Origin: an uncultured Lentisphaerota bacterium
GTDB lineage: Bacteria > Verrucomicrobiota > Kiritimatiellia > CAIQIC01
Assembly (NCBI GenBank): GCA_903896925.1
Contig: CAITZM010000175.1
Location: 62,001-126,000, forward strand
Direction of reading: 5' to 3'
DNA: 64,000 bases
Positions 53,836 to 63,100 of this stretch are shown piece after piece. Under the pieces are notes generated by a model that was not told the DNA's origin, made no database searches, and worked only from the letters and a program-made list of their open reading frames with translations. The translations under genes and the position numbers were made by a program. Numbering within the stretch: position 1 is the first letter of the stretch; each line of letters begins with the position of its first letter.

Positions 53836-55089
53836 TCAATGGGCGGAAAGCTTGGCGTGCTCCCACGCCACGGCCCCGGGCGCGGACCAGGTAGGGATGC
53901 CCAAGCTGCTGCGCACGCGTTCCTGAACCAGCAGCGCCCGGCGGTACGCCCGTGTGATGCTTTCGTTTACCTTCGTGTCATACAGGTCCAGCAGCAGATT
54001 GCGGGGCGCGAACAGGCCTGACTTGGTGCGGTCCCGCCACGCTCTGACATAGCTCAGGTATTTCTCATAGTCGGCGTTCACCGTGGCCTCGGACAGGCCC
54101 TGCACCTCGCTGACCATCTCGGCCAGGCCCGCGGGCGTGATGCGCCGGTGCTCGGCGATCTTGCGTGAGAAGTCCAGGGTGGTTTTCTGGGAGTTGAGGA
54201 TGTGCTTGGCCTGGGTGACGTTGAGTCCTTTCCAGCCCGCATTCAGCCAGGCGAAGTTGGCCACCGCGGTTTCGTTGGAACTGAGTGCGATGTAGACGCT
54301 CAGCGTGGTGGAATGAAATATTTGGGACGTCATCCAGGTCATGCCGGCGACATTCAGCCCCGGCTTTTCGCTGTAATAGAAGAGACCGCGGTCGAGCGGA
54401 CCCACCAGGGCGCCGCGGTTGCTGAGGGTGGAAGGCGCGGTCGTTTCGGCACAGGAGAACAGGACCTCGCGGCCGCCGACCTTGCACCGGAGAAACGTGC
54501 GCGTGTTGGCGTAGGAGAAATAACTGCCCGACTCCGGGTTCGGGGTGATTTCTTCCGTGCCCTTGATCTCGCTCGTCACGTACTGTTGGGCGCCGGTCGG
54601 GCCCGCCTTGATGCAGGCATAGGCCTGCTGCATGGCGTTGCTGTCCTGGCAGGCCGAGTAACGCAGCGAGGCCGGGAAGACGGCGTAGTCGGGAATCCCG
54701 GGGTTGAAGTTGAGGTCCAGATAATGCTGCAAGGGCGCCGCGATTGTAACGATGTACGCCGCGCCTTCCGCGCTGGCGAGCGGCGGAAGTTTCCAGCCGC
54801 TGTCCTGGGCGCTCGCCTGGATGACGAAGTCGACCAGCGCGCTTTCCTCGGCCGGGATGAAGGGGTGCTGCCCGGGCTTGGCGACAAAAGCAAACAGGTG
54901 GTCCACCGCGCTTTTGGCGGAGGCGGGGAAGGGGCGCATGTTCTCGAGAATAGCGGCGGCCGAGGACGCCTGCTTGCCGGCTTCAACTGCGACCGGCGTG
55001 CCGCTGGTGTTGTCCTGGCCCGAGGCGGATGAGATGGTCGCGGCCCAACAAAAGGCAACCCCTGTCAAGATGGCCGGCAAAATGTTCAT
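53836..55089 (-). CDS. Secreted protein of unknown function
   Basis: About 417 residues from ATG 55089 (signal peptide MNILPAILTGVAFCWAATISSASG). The longer track start has an Arg/Pro-rich leader that does not look like protein. I recognise no family. Visible parts are an N-terminal helix-rich stretch ('ASAKSAVDHLFAFVAKPGQH'), a central beta-rich domain ('YFSYANTRTFLRCKVGGREV', 'SCAETTAPSTLSNRGALVG') and a helical C-terminus ('YRRALLVQERVRSSLG'). A short predicted leader and promoter precede it. Confidence 0.72.
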   Translation of the reverse strand: MNILPAILTGVAFCWAATISSASGQDNTSGTPVAVEAGKQASSAAAILENMRPFPASAKSAVDHLFAFVAKPGQHPFIPAEESALVDFVIQASAQDSGWKLPPLASAEGAAYIVTIAAPLQHYLDLNFNPGIPDYAVFPASLRYSACQDSNAMQQAYACIKAGPTGAQQYVTSEIKGTEEITPNPESGSYFSYANTRTFLRCKVGGREVLFSCAETTAPSTLSNRGALVGPLDRGLFYYSEKPGLNVAGMTWMTSQIFHSTTLSVYIALSSNETAVANFAWLNAGWKGLNVTQAKHILNSQKTTLDFSRKIAEHRRITPAGLAEMVSEVQGLSEATVNADYEKYLSYVRAWRDRTKSGLFAPRNLLLDLYDTKVNESITRAYRRALLVQERVRSSLGIPTWSAPGAVAWEHAKLSAH

Positions 55090-55097
55090 GTCTGTTA

Positions 55098-55127
55098 ATT
55101 CTAATGAAAAGGGGGCCCGCTTCGCAA
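55098..55127 (-). promoter_or_regulatory. Predicted short-leader promoter (minus strand)
   Basis: Read on the minus strand: TTGCGA (55122-55127), 18-nt spacer, TAGAAT (55098-55103), eight bases to the ATG at 55089. Confidence 0.45.
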
Positions 55128-55308
55128 GGCGATTCAGAACGGTTTTGCGCGGCCCCGCCGGGCGATGGCTTCGAAAGGCCGGACAGGCTGCAGGCCGCTG
55201 ACTGCGGAGGGCCTGCCCGACGCTCGTGAACAACTGGGCCTGCGAGCGACGCCGCGCGGCGACAGGTGGTGGTGCGTTTATAGCCGCGAGGTACCGGAGG
55301 AAATCGTC

Positions 55309-56499
55309 CTATTTCAGCGCATCCTCCGCCGACTTGCCGATGACATCCATGCTGCGCTGGAGCGGGTCCGTCTTGGCCCGCGCCGGCGAGGGTGCCACCG
55401 TGCGCGGCGCCTGGTAGGTCCGCAGCAATTCCAGGACCCGGGCAATCTCTTTGTCCGCGACATTCATCCGCTTGAGACAGCGGCGCACCTCGGCGGAATT
55501 TTCATCCTCGTAGGCCAGCGGAACCGCCTGCCTGAACAGGGTGGCTACCGGGTCTTGGGTGGCCAGCACCTGTTGCATCCGCGCCATTTTTTCGCCCTGC
55601 AGGACGGCCACCTGGCGATCGGCGGCGGCCCGTTGCTCCTGGATGCTGCGCCGCAGTGCCGCCTCCTGTTCGGCGGCCTGCCGTTTGAGCTCGCGCTGTT
55701 TTTGGTCGAAGGGTTCGGTCTCTTTGAGCAGCAGCAGTCCCCACTGGCTGAGCAGCCGGATTTCCTCCTGCGTCAGCTTGCGCGCGCCAGCCGCCTGGCC
55801 GGGAGCGACGATGGTGACCCAGAAACCATCCACGCGCGACTCCGCCGGCTTCTGTCCGACCAGTGCGAGCGGCGGACCGACCACGGTGTTCCACGTCACG
55901 CCGACGACCGGGATGATGATGGTGTTCACCCCGAGATTCCAGACACCGGCGACGGCGGAATCGAGCGCGTGATAGGCGGGGACTATGGCGGCCCCGCTGA
56001 CGAGGCCTCCCGCGGTGCCGACGGTGCCCAGCGCGCCGCGGAACACGGTTTCGACGGTGGATTCCAAAAAGGCCCACGGATAGGCGAGCCACCAACCGAA
56101 GACGCGATGCTGGGTGCGCTCGCGGGCCACGGAGAAGTTATCGCCCCAAGCCCGCGGAATACCCTTGATCGTAAACCCCAGGCCGCACTCCTTCAGCGCC
56201 CAGTCGAAGCACGCCATGCTGCCTTCTTTCAGCGAGTGGTATTTATTGGCTTCGATGTATTCGTGGAAGTCAGCGCCGGCATCCTTGAGATGTTCCCAGG
56301 CATAGCTGGCGGGTGGCGAGTACCCGGGACAAATCCAGACGTCATACCAGGTTCCTGCCGCATCCTGTATCCGGCCCAGGCGCAGCAAATCTTTCTTTTG
56401 CTGCCAGGACAGGAAATAGCCGGGATCCTCGGCCCTGGCCAGCGGGGACAGGCCCAGGAGGAAGGCTGCACAGAGTGTGCCCAAGATTGCTCGTTTCAT
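55309..56499 (-). CDS. Secreted protein of unknown function with coiled-coil segment
   Basis: About 396 residues from ATG 56499 (signal peptide MKRAILGTLCAAFLLGLSPLARA); an in-frame ATG at 56511 is the alternative. The N-terminal domain has 'CFDWALKECGLGFTIKGIPR' and several aromatic residues. The middle is hydrophobic and Gly-rich ('GALGTVGTAGGLVSGAAIVP' and 'LGVNTIIIPVVGVTW') and may be membrane-associated. Next comes a charged helix rich in Gln, Glu, Arg and Ala (about residues 260-315, 'KQRELKRQAAEQEAALRRS'), a likely coiled coil. The family is not recognised. Confidence 0.72.
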   Translation of the reverse strand: MKRAILGTLCAAFLLGLSPLARAEDPGYFLSWQQKKDLLRLGRIQDAAGTWYDVWICPGYSPPASYAWEHLKDAGADFHEYIEANKYHSLKEGSMACFDWALKECGLGFTIKGIPRAWGDNFSVARERTQHRVFGWWLAYPWAFLESTVETVFRGALGTVGTAGGLVSGAAIVPAYHALDSAVAGVWNLGVNTIIIPVVGVTWNTVVGPPLALVGQKPAESRVDGFWVTIVAPGQAAGARKLTQEEIRLLSQWGLLLLKETEPFDQKQRELKRQAAEQEAALRRSIQEQRAAADRQVAVLQGEKMARMQQVLATQDPVATLFRQAVPLAYEDENSAEVRRCLKRMNVADKEIARVLELLRTYQAPRTVAPSPARAKTDPLQRSMDVIGKSAEDALK

Positions 56500-56717
56500 T
56501 TGGTCATCCATTCTTTGCCGGAATTCCGGAGAGGGCGAGGTAGACACCGCGCCCCGGCGGTGCAACGCAGTGAAGCTGCGATGCGGCTCTTTTTATTTAG
56601 GCTACGGCGAAACGGGTGGTGTGTGCAAGCGCAGAAGCGGCGGTGCAGAAGCGGCGGCATGGAAGCGTCCCGCTTGCGGGAGCGTGTGGGCTGCGGGGAA
56701 AAATTGCGGAAATATCA

Positions 56718-56746
56718 TTGGACAAGCTTGTGTCTGATCATTAGTT
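56718..56746 (+). promoter_or_regulatory. Possible leaderless promoter before 56754
   Basis: TTGGAC (56718-56723), 17-nt spacer, TTAGTT (56741-56746), seven bases to the ATG. The -10 box is a poor match, so this is a weak call supported mainly by the spacing. Confidence 0.3.
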
Positions 56747-56753
56747 TCCCCGT

Positions 56754-57875
56754 ATGCGTTGCTTGAACATCATCGGGTGCGTAGCCCTCTGCACCTCGTT
56801 GTGTACTGCGCAGCAGTTTCCTCAGGATGTGTTGCCGGCGCGCGAGGACTTTGAGGTGGGCCTGCAAATGGCCGAGAAGCAGGAGCAGGAGCGCCTTGCG
56901 GCCGTCGGCGATACCTATCTCCGGAAGCTCCGCGAACTGGCGCAACAACAGCAGGCCAAAGGACGTTTCCGGGGGCTGGTTACGTTGCGCGATGAGATCG
57001 CCCGGTTTGCCAAGGCGCGCACGTTCCCGGACCATCCTGTGGAGGAACCGGTCGAGCTGCGCGAGGCCCAAGCGGTTTTTCAGCTCAAATGGCAACAGAC
57101 CCAGTACAGCAACGAGTTTGCGATCGTCAAGCTGGCGGAGCGCTATGTGCAGGCGCTGGCGGTCCCCCGCGAGGCCTTGGCCAACGGCACCACGATGGAA
57201 CGTGTGTACGCACTGGATGCGGAGTGCGACCGGGTGGTGGGCCTGCCGCGGCTGCGCCAGGCACTGGCGGCCACGAAGATCCGCCCCCCCGCGGCCCTGC
57301 CCAAGTCCCCGACGGGCACCGTGGCGGACGCCGGCTTGAGTGAAGCGCGCCTCCGTCATCCGTTGGATATCTTCCGGCCTTCCAACGAGCCGCTCTCGGC
57401 CACGATCGGTTGCGAGGTGCGGGCCGTGGTCTTTGAAGACCTGTCGCAATTGAAAAGCCGCAAAACGGCGGGCGCGGGCAGTTCGTACCGTTCGCTGGAG
57501 GGGCAGGTCGGGTACGTGCCCCGCATCACACTGACCTGTCACCGTGGTGAGTTGCTGTCGGGCAGCCGGCTGGTGATTGAATATTTCAGCCGTTCGCTGC
57601 CCGACCACATCCTCCATCATGAGGTGGTGGAAAGGATCTTGTTGCCGTGGTTGGAGCGCGGCAAGAGCTATACGGTGGAAGCCAAGGGAGTGCAGCTCAC
57701 CCGGTCGGAACAGGTCAATGTGATCCAAACGGCGGGCGTTTCCGTGAGCCATGCCGGGGCCGAATTCTATGGCGTGATCCTGCACCTCCTGGACCCGGAC
57801 GGACGTGTTTTATGGCACCGTTTTTCGCCCCAGGCGCTCGAGCGCGAACTCGCCGCTGTACCGCCGGACAAATAA
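56754..57875 (+). CDS. Secreted protein of unknown function
   Basis: 373 residues with an N-terminal signal (MRCLNIIGCVALCTSLCTAQ). The first 150 residues are helical and charged ('LQMAEKQEQERLAAVGDTYL', 'LRELAQQQQAKGRFRGLVTL'), a pattern often seen in exported PVC proteins that count or scaffold. The second half is beta-rich ('CEVRAVVFEDLSQLKSRKTA', 'LSGSRLVIEYFSRSL', 'AEFYGVILHLLDPDGRVLWH'). No family is recognised. It is transcribed away from the minus-strand cluster. Confidence 0.75.
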   Translation: MRCLNIIGCVALCTSLCTAQQFPQDVLPAREDFEVGLQMAEKQEQERLAAVGDTYLRKLRELAQQQQAKGRFRGLVTLRDEIARFAKARTFPDHPVEEPVELREAQAVFQLKWQQTQYSNEFAIVKLAERYVQALAVPREALANGTTMERVYALDAECDRVVGLPRLRQALAATKIRPPAALPKSPTGTVADAGLSEARLRHPLDIFRPSNEPLSATIGCEVRAVVFEDLSQLKSRKTAGAGSSYRSLEGQVGYVPRITLTCHRGELLSGSRLVIEYFSRSLPDHILHHEVVERILLPWLERGKSYTVEAKGVQLTRSEQVNVIQTAGVSVSHAGAEFYGVILHLLDPDGRVLWHRFSPQALERELAAVPPDK

Positions 57876-57950
57876 GCCGCGCGTGACCGGGCGGACCGAC
57901 CGCCGAACCGGTGCTTGAGAAGTCTTATTTTCAACGCAACCCGTGTGTCC

Positions 57951-57980
57951 TTGCCTCACGCGCCGGTGGTCTGCGATACT
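57951..57980 (+). promoter_or_regulatory. Predicted leaderless promoter of rnhA
   Basis: TTGCCT (57951-57956), 18-nt spacer, GATACT (57975-57980), seven bases to the ATG at 57988. No Shine-Dalgarno sequence. Confidence 0.42.
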
Positions 57981-57987
57981 CACGCCC

Positions 57988-58563
57988 ATGAGCCAACAGC
58001 AGACCGCCAGCCAGCCGCCGCATGAGGTCACCATCTATGCCGATGGGGCCGCCTCCCCGAATCCCGGGCGCGGCGGTTACGGCGTGATTCTCATCCGCGA
58101 TGGGCAACGGCAGGAGCTTTCCGGCGGCGTCCGCAAGACCACCAACAACCGCATGGAAATTCTCGGCGCCATCGTCGGCCTGCGCGCCTTGAACGGGCAG
58201 AAGGCCAAGGTGATGATTTACAGCGACTCCAGGTATGTGGTCGACATGTTCAATGGGGGCTATGCCGAGAAATGGCGCCGGGCCAACTGGACCCGCAACA
58301 AGGGCAAGGATGCGGCGCTGAATCCCGACCTATGGAACGAGCTGCTGAACCTGGCCGCGCTGCACGACGTCAGGTTCACCTGGGTGCGCGGGCATGGGAG
58401 CAACCTGGACAATGCGCGCTGTGACGAGCTGGCGGTGGCCGCGCGGTGCCAGCGCGAACTGCCCATCGATGCCGGTTATGAGCAGGTGGTGCGGCCTGCG
58501 GCGCCCCGGCAACTGGCGCTGTTCGATGGGTTGCCGGGTGTGCTGTCAGCCTCAACACCCTAA
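57988..58563 (+). CDS. rnhA: Ribonuclease HI
   Basis: About 191 residues from ATG 57988; the track start at 57943 adds 15 residues overlapping the promoter. The four catalytic carboxylates are in place: Asp in 'IYADGAASPNPGRGGYG', Glu in 'TTNNRMEILGAIVGL', Asp in 'IYSDSRYVVDMFN' and Asp in 'DNARCDELAV'. 'WVRGHGSNLDN' supplies the conserved His. It cleaves RNA in RNA-DNA hybrids in the cytoplasm. A tail of about 35 residues beyond the usual E. coli-like end ('YEQVVRPAAPRQLALFDGLP') resembles a clamp-binding peptide of the QLxLF type, so the enzyme may dock on the sliding clamp. Confidence 0.93.
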   Translation: MSQQQTASQPPHEVTIYADGAASPNPGRGGYGVILIRDGQRQELSGGVRKTTNNRMEILGAIVGLRALNGQKAKVMIYSDSRYVVDMFNGGYAEKWRRANWTRNKGKDAALNPDLWNELLNLAALHDVRFTWVRGHGSNLDNARCDELAVAARCQRELPIDAGYEQVVRPAAPRQLALFDGLPGVLSASTP

Positions 58564-58633
58564 AAGCGCAGTCTTAGTCTGATCCTTTTAAAGGGTATTA
58601 TTTTCGGTGTCCGGCCCCGGCCCAATGACGGTG

Positions 58634-59227
58634 TGATGGACCTCAACACGGCGTTGGTCGGGTGCAGCCTGTCCGGGCTCACCACAGGTGTCGGCTCCAG
58701 CATACTGACGATGAACGGTGGCGTGCTGAATGTGAACTCGAATGGGGTACTCGCCTAGCGGCCCGGGGCGGGCAACATCACGGGCATGACGAACCTCGCC
58801 GGCACGCTGTTGGTTGGCGGCAGCACGCCTGCGGCGCGGGCGAAGTGGTGCTCAACGGCGGTTCTCTCGGTGTCGACAACGGCGGCGGCCGGGCGGTGCC
58901 CAACACCTTCAACCTGCGCGAGGCCAGCAGCACCGTGGATTTGACCGGCGGCAACCTGACGACCTCCGGCGTGTTCAGCAACAGCGGTGCACTGGTCGTG
59001 CAGGGCGGCGGCAAGCTGGATCTGACCGGGTTGACCGGCTCGAGCTTCCCCGGCAACGTGCTTGTCTCCAACGCCACGGTGCAGGTTCAGGCTCGCTGAC
59101 CACCGGAGGCGGCAACGACATCCTGTTGACCGTCATCCCGGAGCCGGCCTCGGTGAACCTGCTGGTGATGATGGGCGCGGCCTACTGCCTCCGCCGCCGC
59201 CTGCTCCGGAAGCGGTCCCGCATGTAG
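58634..59227 (+). pseudogene. Decayed autotransporter-repeat / PEP-CTERM surface protein gene
   Basis: Reading in pieces gives 'LTMNGGVLNVNSNGVLA' to an in-frame TAG near 58756, then 'NITGMTNLAGTLLVGGSTPA', a frameshift, 'SSTVDLTGGNLTTSGVFSNS' and 'SSFPGNVLVSNATVQVQ'. After a second frameshift comes the C-terminal tail 'VIPEPASVNLLVMMGAAYC', ending in 'RRRLLRKRSRM' at a TAG (59225-59227). The tail closely resembles that of the giant gene. At least one nonsense and two frameshift changes make it a remnant; the 5' end is not clear. Two ORF-track entries here are its fragments. Confidence 0.8.
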
Positions 59228-59824
59228 CCCTGATCCGCCTGCACGGGGTGAACAAAAGCTGACGAAGAGAACGAAGTGCAGAGTGTCTGCGGAAGTCACA
59301 AGCAGGACCGCCGCCACAAAACCAACCTCTTGTGCGCGGGGTTTTCCAGCCCCGCGAACCAAACCCAATAAAGCCTGAGCATCTGGCTCGCCATCACAGC
59401 AGACCGTGGACGCGGCGTCCCGCCGCATAAAACCAACACACAGAAGCGCACAGGGCTGGCTGACCATGTCGTGCAACGCACGCTGGAGGGGATGGCGCTC
59501 TTCGTTAAGGCCCACCACGCGTGGCTGCTGCTAGACCCCGCCGCCAGCGTCCGCCTGTTGTTCTGCGCTCTGCCGCGTCCTGTTCGGCGGGCTGCAACCC
59601 CGCTTCGTAGACCCCAAGCCGCGTTTGGTAGCCGCACCCTTGCATCCCTGAGGCCTGTCGGGCATTTAGGCGGCGGTGGCAGGCCACCGGGGGAGCGGGT
59701 GAGCCTCGCGGGAGGGGCACGGACGTAATCATTATAGTTGTACGCGAATCTCGTGTGATCGAAGCATGAACGGAAGAATTATCCGGCGACTACTGACGAC
59801 AGAAACCCTGAGCGAGAGCAGCCT
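59228..59824 (+). other. Intergenic stretch without a convincing gene
   Basis: About 600 bp. It contains the hairpin CGCGGGG-TTTTCCAG-CCCCGCG (59335-59356), similar to the arms at 42520. ORFs in it are short and Arg/Ala-rich. A 20-codon ORF from ATG 59766 (MNGRIIRRLL...) ends in a TGA overlapping the TTG start of the next small ORF. I see no promoter I trust here. Confidence 0.5.
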
Positions 59825-60103
59825 TTGAGCCTTTATAATTATCGAACCCACAAGCGGAATGAGGGCGGGCAGGCGGCCGGCGCTGCGCCGCTCCCGGCGC
59901 CATGCAAGCAGGTCACCTACGGACGGCCGACGAGGTTCAGCGATCACCTGCTCACCGGCTTGTTATACTTGGTTGTTATCGCGGCTCTTATCGTGGGCGT
60001 TAGCGTCATCGCTATCCTGGGGATCCGGACGCTGGGAAACGATCGCCGTCAGCCTGCCAACATGGCCCTCGATAAAACGCCCACCGCCTTTGCAGACCCC
60101 TGA
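59825..60103 (+). CDS. Doubtful small single-span membrane protein
   Basis: 92 residues from a TTG codon. One strong hydrophobic stretch (about residues 43-67, 'LLTGLLYLVVIAALIVGVSV') with basic flanks fits a single transmembrane helix. There is no family signal, the start codon is weak and there is no Shine-Dalgarno site. A perfect TATAAT lies inside the ORF at 59834-59839, which argues against the start or the gene. Kept because a clean 25-residue membrane segment is uncommon by chance in this GC-rich DNA. Confidence 0.3.
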   Translation: MSLYNYRTHKRNEGGQAAGAAPLPAPCKQVTYGRPTRFSDHLLTGLLYLVVIAALIVGVSVIAILGIRTLGNDRRQPANMALDKTPTAFADP

Positions 60104-60142
60104 TACTGTCGGCCCGGGCTTGTGCGTCAGACTCGACCGTGT

Positions 60143-63100
60143 TTATTTCGCAGGTTGATACCAGAGCGATTCCCAGTAACGGCGGTCGAGGTCGTAGACA
60201 TCCACCTTCTGTTTGGCGGGGTCGAAATCGGGCGGGAGGACGCCGTAGCGTTTCATCTCGCGCAGGTAGGCGGGGCGCGGCGTGAAGTTCGGCATGTTGA
60301 ACCGCGTCATGCTGTCGAGCATCGCCTTGCCGGCCTGGACGCCGGCGAGCAGCAGCTGGTAGTCCGGGTCGTTGGTGTTGGCGAAGACAGCCGGGCACTT
60401 TTTCGCGCTCTTCGGATCGGCGGGCGGCGCGTTGGTGGCCCAGCCGCCGCCGGCCTTGGCGAGCGGCGCGAGCAGGAGCAGCGACTTCTCCGGCCGGCTC
60501 AGGTTGAAGACGATATGACGGCTGAACCGGATGCGCGGGTCGCCGAGGTTCGGCATCCAGAACGAGATGTTGCCCTCGTCGGAGAGGCTGTGTGGTAGTT
60601 GCATGCCGGCCTGGCCGTGGCAGCTCAGGCAGCGGCGGTCGAGCGCCTGCGCGGCGTTGCGCACGGCGGCAAACTTCTCGTCGGAGCGGTCGAGGTTGTT
60701 CTGCGTGTAGCCGCCGACCATGCCGCAGCCGAGCGCGGCATAGGTGCCCGGCCACGTCGCGGCGGAATTGATCCAGTAGCGTACCATGTCTTTCTCGCCG
60801 GCACTGAGCTTCACGTCGTGATGGGCCGGTTCCAGCTTCTGCATCAGCGGGCTGGCCGAGTCGCCGAGCGCGCGCGGCGGATAGTTGCTCTTCGGCTGGT
60901 TGCGCCCGTCGGCCACCTGCCGGTGGAGGGTGAGCATCACGTAGCTGTGCGAATACATCGGGCCTTGGTCGCCCGTCAGCAGCATGTGCCCGGAGGGCTT
61001 GTCCGGGTTGTGGCAGCTGATGCAGTGGCGGTTCCAGATCGGCTGGACGTCGCGCGAATAGTCGATGACCTCAGGTATGCCGGGAACGGGCGCGATCCGG
61101 CTGGGTGCGCGGCGCATGGCGAGCGTGGTGTTGCCGCCGGCGGGGATCTTGTCCATCGTCGCCGTGCGCGGCTCGTGGCAGCCGATGCAGCCGCTGCGCT
61201 CGCCGGGCATGACGGTGCAGAAGCTCTGCATCCGCTTGACCGAGCGGCCCTGCTCGTCGAGGGCGACGAAGAAGCAGGCGCGCAGCGCCGGGAGCTCGAA
61301 ATAGGCCGAGCCGTCGGCTTCGACTGGCACGGTGCCGAGGATGCGCTCGAGGGTGAAGCTGCCGCCGTAGGTCAGCGGCTCCATGCCGCCGGTGTAGTTG
61401 ATCGGCTTGGGCAGCGACTCGAGGATGAGCAGCTTCTTGATCTCGCCGGGCTTGATGCCCTCCATGTTGCGGCCCTGATAGACGTTCATGCACGCGAGCA
61501 CGCCGGTGGCCTGCTCCGGCTTGGTGCGCGTGGGAATCTGCATTTCGAGGGGGTGGGGGAGCAGCGGGCGCGGCTCGTGCATCGTCACATCGGCCCACTC
61601 GGCCGGCAGCGCGTAGACCTGCAGGCTCTTGCCGGCGGCGTCGTACAGCCGGATCTCGCGGTCTGTCGCCACGAGAAACGCGTTGGTCGAAAGCGGGAAC
61701 GGGTCGCGGATGTTCGGCGCCGCGCTGATGTTGTGGAGCATCGCCATCTCGTCCGGCCCCTTGCGGACGTTGACCGTGGCGAGGTAGCCCACATGCTCGC
61801 GCCCGCCGTGGCCCGGCGAATTGATCAGCGCGATCCCGTCGGAGTTCGGGATCGGCTTGGCGTCGATGAAGACGCTGCCCGGATGCATGTTGCCGAAGAA
61901 GATCATCTGGCTGGTGCCGTCGGGATACATCGTCCAGAGGTGGTGATAGTGCACCTGCGAGCGGTCCACATATTCCCAGCGTTGGTAGGCGATGCGCCCG
62001 TCGGACAGCATCCACGGCGTGTTGTCCTGTTCGAGGTTGGCAGACAACACCTGGACGTTCCGGCCGTCGGCGTCGCAGCGATGGATGGTGGCCACGTGTG
62101 TCAGCCAGCAGTTGACCCAGCGTTTGCAGCGGCTGGAGACGAACACGATGCCGCCATCGGGCAGCCAACTGGGCTCGATGTCGTCATATTGCCCGTCGGT
62201 CAGCTGCTTCAGGCCGGTACCGTCGGAGTTGATCTTGTAGAGGTGAAACTGCTCCGTGCCACCCTTGCGCCAGGCGAAGACGATGGTGCGGCCGTCATAA
62301 TGCACCGCCGGGTCGCGCACGGTGCCCGCCACGTCGTCCACGAGCAGTTGGGTCGCGCCGGTTTCGAGGTCCAGCTTCACCAGCCGGCCGCCGACGCCAT
62401 AGCACGGGTGGGCGTCTTCCGGTGCGTAATAGCCGAAGTTCGCGTACCAGTGGCCCTCGGCGATCTGCGTGCGCGTCGCGAACACGATTTCGCGGACCCC
62501 GTGCTGGTCCAGTTCGCGTGCCGCGAGCGCATGATCCTCCGGCACCGTCACGGTCTTGGGCTTCAGCGTCAGCCAGGGCATCGTCAGGCTCGCCGCATGG
62601 CCCATGGGCAGGCTGTTGGTGCCGCTGCTCCACAGCACGCGCGGATTGGTCTTGGAGGGCGCCAGCGCGAAGAGCGGCACCTTGCCGCCCGCGTTGCAAA
62701 CCAGCAGGCGATTGCTCTCCAGGATCTGGAACCCGGCGAACCAGCGGATGCCGAGGGCGGGGAAATCCTTGGCGCTGACCTCCCACATCACGCGGTTGGC
62801 CAGGTTGTAGGCGATGATGCCCGTCTGGCCGCTGACGATGATCAGGCCATCCGGCAGCGCGGCCACGGAGAACGGACGGAACGGCGTCTTGAGTTCGCGG
62901 ACCAGCTTGCCCTCCACGTCATATTCGCGGACGGCCTTGGCCGATTCTTCGGCGACGAGGACGTGTCCGTTGGGGGTGAAGCGCGCGTGGCGCATCGCGC
63001 TGTGGCCGGGGGCGCTCTGGATGTGGATGGTTTTCTCCACGGCGCCCTTGCCGTTGACCAGCAGGACTTCCGCCTTGCTCGCATTCCCGATCAGCGTGCG

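Noticed and set aside
58662-59099. Intact small gene of 145 codons
   Set aside because: It is one frame of a decayed repeat protein; the preceding and following parts lie in other frames.
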